This document shows, piece by piece, positions 60,790-64,000 of a stretch of 64,000 nt of DNA (the stretch's first letter is position 1; every line of letters starts with the position of its first letter). The notes beneath the pieces were generated by a model that saw only the letters and a list, made by a program, of their open reading frames with translations, did not search any database and had not been told where the DNA came from. The position numbers and the translations under genes were made by a program. This DNA comes from Przewalskia tangutica (taxonomy: Eukaryota > Streptophyta > Magnoliopsida > Solanales > Solanaceae). The stretch is from positions 75,941,548 through 76,005,547 of the forward strand of contig CM056726.1 in NCBI GenBank assembly GCA_029844215.1, read 5' to 3'.

Positions 60790-60823
60790 AACATTCGGGA
60801 CGAATGTTTCTAAGAGAGGAGAA
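60790..60823 (+). other. Hairpin and polypurine tract of E6
   Basis: The arms aacattcg (60790-60797) and cgaatgtt (60801-60808) enclose gga. The purine run aagagaggagaa (60812-60823) abuts the 3' LTR. Confidence 0.85.
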
Positions 60824-63800
60824 TGTTATACCCGTAGTTGCGGGGTATGTATGTGAGGGCGTCGTGCGAGTACTACGAGAAATTTTGAAAAGAAAGAAAG
60901 ATGTGAGTTTTAGTGAAAAGTTTAGGTTATTTGTGAAGAAAAGGTTCGTTAATGGGAATTGGATTCCCAGTTTGGTATTTGGACTTCATAGATTATATTA
61001 GAATTTTGAGATTTTATTTTTGGAAATGGTCACGTGGGGCCACGGGAGAAATTCTGTTTTGTAGGGCCACTTTGTTTTGAGATTTTGGCCATTGTGGATA
61101 TTTTTGGAAGACGTTTTTGAGGGCCAATAGGAGGGTGACACATGTCACCCCGCCTAGGTAACTTGGCGAAGTTACCTTTGTGCACAACACGGTTAGAGTC
61201 GTTTTTTTCGACGAAGCGTTTTTCGTAACTTGCGGAGGAAAATTCCGGCTATGTCGTTTTGTATTTTTGCGGATTTTTAGAGAGGCGAAACATTTTGGAC
61301 CAACGGGAGGGTGACATGTGTCACCTCGCATTTAAACGCGCGGCAACCGCGGGCGATTGGTTCACGTTTCTTGGCGATTGGCTCCTTGTTTTGTGCCTTG
61401 TTTTGGCCTTGTTTGGTGCATTGTTTTGTGGCATGTTTTGTGGAGTAGGGGTTAGGGTGCACTTGGCTTAATCTTGCCACTTACACTTGCTATACACTTG
61501 GAAGGATCTTGGCCCTTGGTTGGCCTTTGGTTTTGCTATAAATACCACTAAGTGTGAAGACTTCATCCATTCCAAAACTTCCAAGTCTTGAAACCCTCTC
61601 CTCCCTTTGTGAGCTCTTGGCCGAGAGCCTCCCCTCCCACACCGTGTGGCCTTTGGCGGGGTTCCCTCCCACTTTGTGGTGCTAGCAGTGGGGTACCCAC
61701 TGCTAGTTGTGTTCGTATAATACCACTTGTTGTGGTATAGAAATACTCCCTAGTATTGTTATAATGCCCAAAATACCTTAGCCTTGTACCTTGTAGTTTT
61801 CCAAAGATACCTCTATACGTAGAGTCCGGAAATACTACCTTTTGTCCTTTTAGTCTCAAACCGAAACCCTAAGGAAATCTTCATAATTGGTTGAAGTATT
61901 TGAGTAGAAGTTGGTTAGAACTTCTAAGGGTTTTTTGGAGCGGATTGGAGCGCACGGAGTAGGAGCTAAACCTTGCTCAGGATCGACTTTTATCTCGGAT
62001 AATTTTGGGCTTATCGAGGTAATTATCTTGTCCCTCTATTGTAATTGGAAATTACATGTTTGTTAGAATATATAGTTGAAGTATACTATATATGGAACTA
62101 TACTTAGTATTCGGCAATGTCTTTTGACTTAAGCCTGAAGAATAAAGAACTGAACTGAACTGTATTTACATAGGACTATATTGCGATGAGCTTGTGTAGT
62201 ATTCGAGTAGAATTGTACACGTCAGGGTAGGCGTGTAAACCCCACTGGTTGGCTTGGTAGCCGGCCTCGATAGAGGAGGAGATTTCTGTTGTTGCGGGGA
62301 GAGTCTTTGCAATTTTCTGTAGAAAGATAGAAACTTGTGTTTTGGGGTTAATAGGCGTTTGTGACCTTTATAGGTGAAAGTACTAAGAGTAGCGTATTAC
62401 ACTCGAGAGTGGAAAGGGCTAGCAAGGTGTAGTACTTGGAGCATTTTGCTTATTGTCGATAAATCGTCGCGAGGTATGTGAACCTCTTCCTATCTCTTCT
62501 AGCATGATATGTGTGAACTATGTAGTGCGGTGACGTACGTGTGCTAAGTGATTTGGTTGGTTTAAAACATAGGGTGTTATAATAGCTTTATGGGAAGTTA
62601 GTTATAACGACCTTATGTAAGTGAAAATGGTTTCTTGATGTTAGAAGTTAAGAGACTTGATCTTATAAGATAAGAGACTTAACTTATTTGTTTTAATGTG
62701 GATGTTTGTGTGAAACCTCATTCGTGAGTAATGAGTACTTGGTTTTAAAGGGATAATGTTTCTTGATTTGGGAATCGAATGTGTATCGACAGGACCATGC
62801 GGCGTTAATAAAAGGAAAATGTATTGAATAATGATGTGTTGTATTAAAACCAGTAGAAACCTCCATCTGCATAGAAGCTAAGATAAGACAAAATGATATT
62901 ACATTTTCTAGATCATGTCTGCTGTAATAAGATCGTTATAAACAAGAATAAACTACTCACATATATGACATATGTTACTCAATTGTTCTAAAAAGGAATC
63001 AAGTGATTAAGTTTGGGAACTATGAAACCATTTGAAAATGAGAAGCTTGAGTAATTGAAACTAGGCAAACTGGAACTTAGGAAATGAATGTTGTTACTTG
63101 GTTTTGAAAAGGAAGGTGGGTTGGTCATTCTAATACTACGGGTATCGGGTGACTTTTATAAAAGAAATGGATCTCTTTTAAAAGAACTTAACGTATGTAG
63201 TACTTTGGGGTTAAAAACCCGGACTTTGGCATAAAATGAAAGTACTTTGAGTTGTGTGAAACTTGCCTATGCTTGTTGTTGTGAAACTTGCCTATGCTTG
63301 TTGTTGTGAAACTTGCCTATGCTTGTGATGATAGCCTTTGTTGTGCAAGTGTGGTATTTACGTATTCTGCGCGTCTCGATAGAGGCGGTCGACTTGTTGA
63401 GAACTTACTTGGAGCGTCTTTGGCGGTGATGGAGAATTCCGGGTATGTTTCCATTTTGATTCTTGTCTTGTTGTTGATGTCACATGGGCGTATACCTGCC
63501 GTCTGATATTAGGGCATCGACCATGCGGTCGGGTTGATTACCCGATATATTGTTATTGTGGTTACATGGACATGTCTACACAGGTAGAATTAGGGGCATA
63601 TGGCGTGCGGCGGGTTGATCACCCGATATATTATTGTTGATGTCACATGGACATGTCTACACCGAGGTAGAATTAGGGGCATGTGGCCGTAGGGCATTGG
63701 TATTATTGTTGCATCATGGACATGTCTGCCGTCTGGTTAGGGCATGCGGCCGTGATGCGAACATGATTGATGTTGTGGGCGTGAGACCGTAGTTATATTT

Positions 63801-64000
63801 GAGTGATGGCTTGAGGCGTGAGTCACATTGGATATATTTGCTTTTATGTTGTGAGCGTAGTTTGGTTATCATACATGTCTCTGCTTTAATAGACTAGTAT
63901 GATTTCATTCTGATATTTTCTGATTTCACATACTTGGTACTGTTGTCTTGACCTCGCCCGGAAGTGCGTTAAATCTGCCGCGGTAGAAGTACATCGATCG
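60824..64000 (+). mobile_element. E6 3' LTR, truncated by window edge
   Basis: It begins tgttatacccgtagttgcgggg and is collinear with the 5' LTR, including the chimeric U3, TATA box (61537-61544), splice-donor-like block (62471-62480) and minisatellite (63478-63775). By comparison with the 5' LTR about 0.3 kb is missing at the end. Confidence 0.9.
63478..63775 (+). repeat. Minisatellite in E6 3' LTR
   Basis: Units with catggacatgtctacac and ggggcatgtggcc match the array of the 5' LTR in order but differ by small changes. Confidence 0.75.

Larger units (their letters stand above)
55155..64000 (+). mobile_element. Element E6, gag-only non-autonomous element, truncated by window edge
   Basis: The 5' LTR is 55155-58660, the internal region only 2,163 bp (58661-60823), and the 3' LTR starts at 60824 and is still running at the window end. 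The internal region has a primer site, leader, gag and a short 3' noncoding part with polypurine tract. No protease, reverse transcriptase or integrase is recognisable. This fits the terminal-repeat elements carrying only gag that are known in plants. Confidence 0.8.

Noticed and set aside
1..64000. RIP-like or cytosine-deamination hypermutation as the cause of the broken frames
   Set aside because: The recurrent changes are CAG/CTG to CGA, CG or CGG and single-base losses, not C-to-T or G-to-A transitions.

Overview
This window looks like plant nuclear heterochromatin built entirely from long terminal repeat (LTR) retrotransposons nested inside one another. I found no convincing host gene, tRNA, rRNA or CRISPR array. 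Every stretch can be assigned to an LTR or an internal region of Ty3/gypsy elements. The domain order is gag, protease, reverse transcriptase, RNase H, integrase and a C-terminal chromodomain, which is a chromovirus of the Tekay/Del type. The primer-binding site matches plant initiator tRNA-Met. The gag and pol sequences resemble those of asterid dicots, and Solanaceae is my best but uncertain guess.

Layout, using labels invented here. M (4540-5901, minus) is the outermost visible LTR. Its host position was hit on the left by B (plus; integrase tail 1397-2102, 3' LTR 2103-4539), which itself carries the right part of an inserted LTR, N (1-1391). M was also interrupted at 5902 by K (plus LTR), K at 7346 by H (plus LTR), and H by two minus-strand elements, E1 (7389-41198) and E4 (from 41510). 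E1 carries E2 (9323-20089, complete, near-identical LTRs) in its 3' LTR and E3 (26497-39799, complete) in its 5' LTR. E3's 3' LTR contains a solo LTR, S1 (28500-32172, perfect 5-bp target duplication). E4's 3' LTR contains a solo LTR, S2 (42989-45890), and its gag is broken at 51510 by E5 (plus). E5's leader is broken at 55155 by E6 (plus), a gag-only element that runs off the window. Nesting reaches six levels twice.

All element leaders and 3' ends share the same control parts: a tRNA-Met primer site, a leader hairpin with a GTGCAC loop about 60 nt downstream, a perfect hairpin abutting the polypurine tract, a CACGTG palindrome and TATAAATA in most U3 regions, a splice-donor-like block, and a family-specific minisatellite inside the LTR. 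E1, E2, E3 and E4 encode, or once encoded, the full gag-pol machinery. E6 keeps only gag and the cis signals, so it would depend on such relatives.

The coding regions are riddled with frameshifts, but many fall at CAG/CTG trinucleotides. The same sites differ between the two LTRs of single elements, inside primer-binding sites and at LTR ends. This looks like systematic base-calling error at methylated CHG sites, not biological decay. Calls of 'pseudogene' should be read with that in mind.
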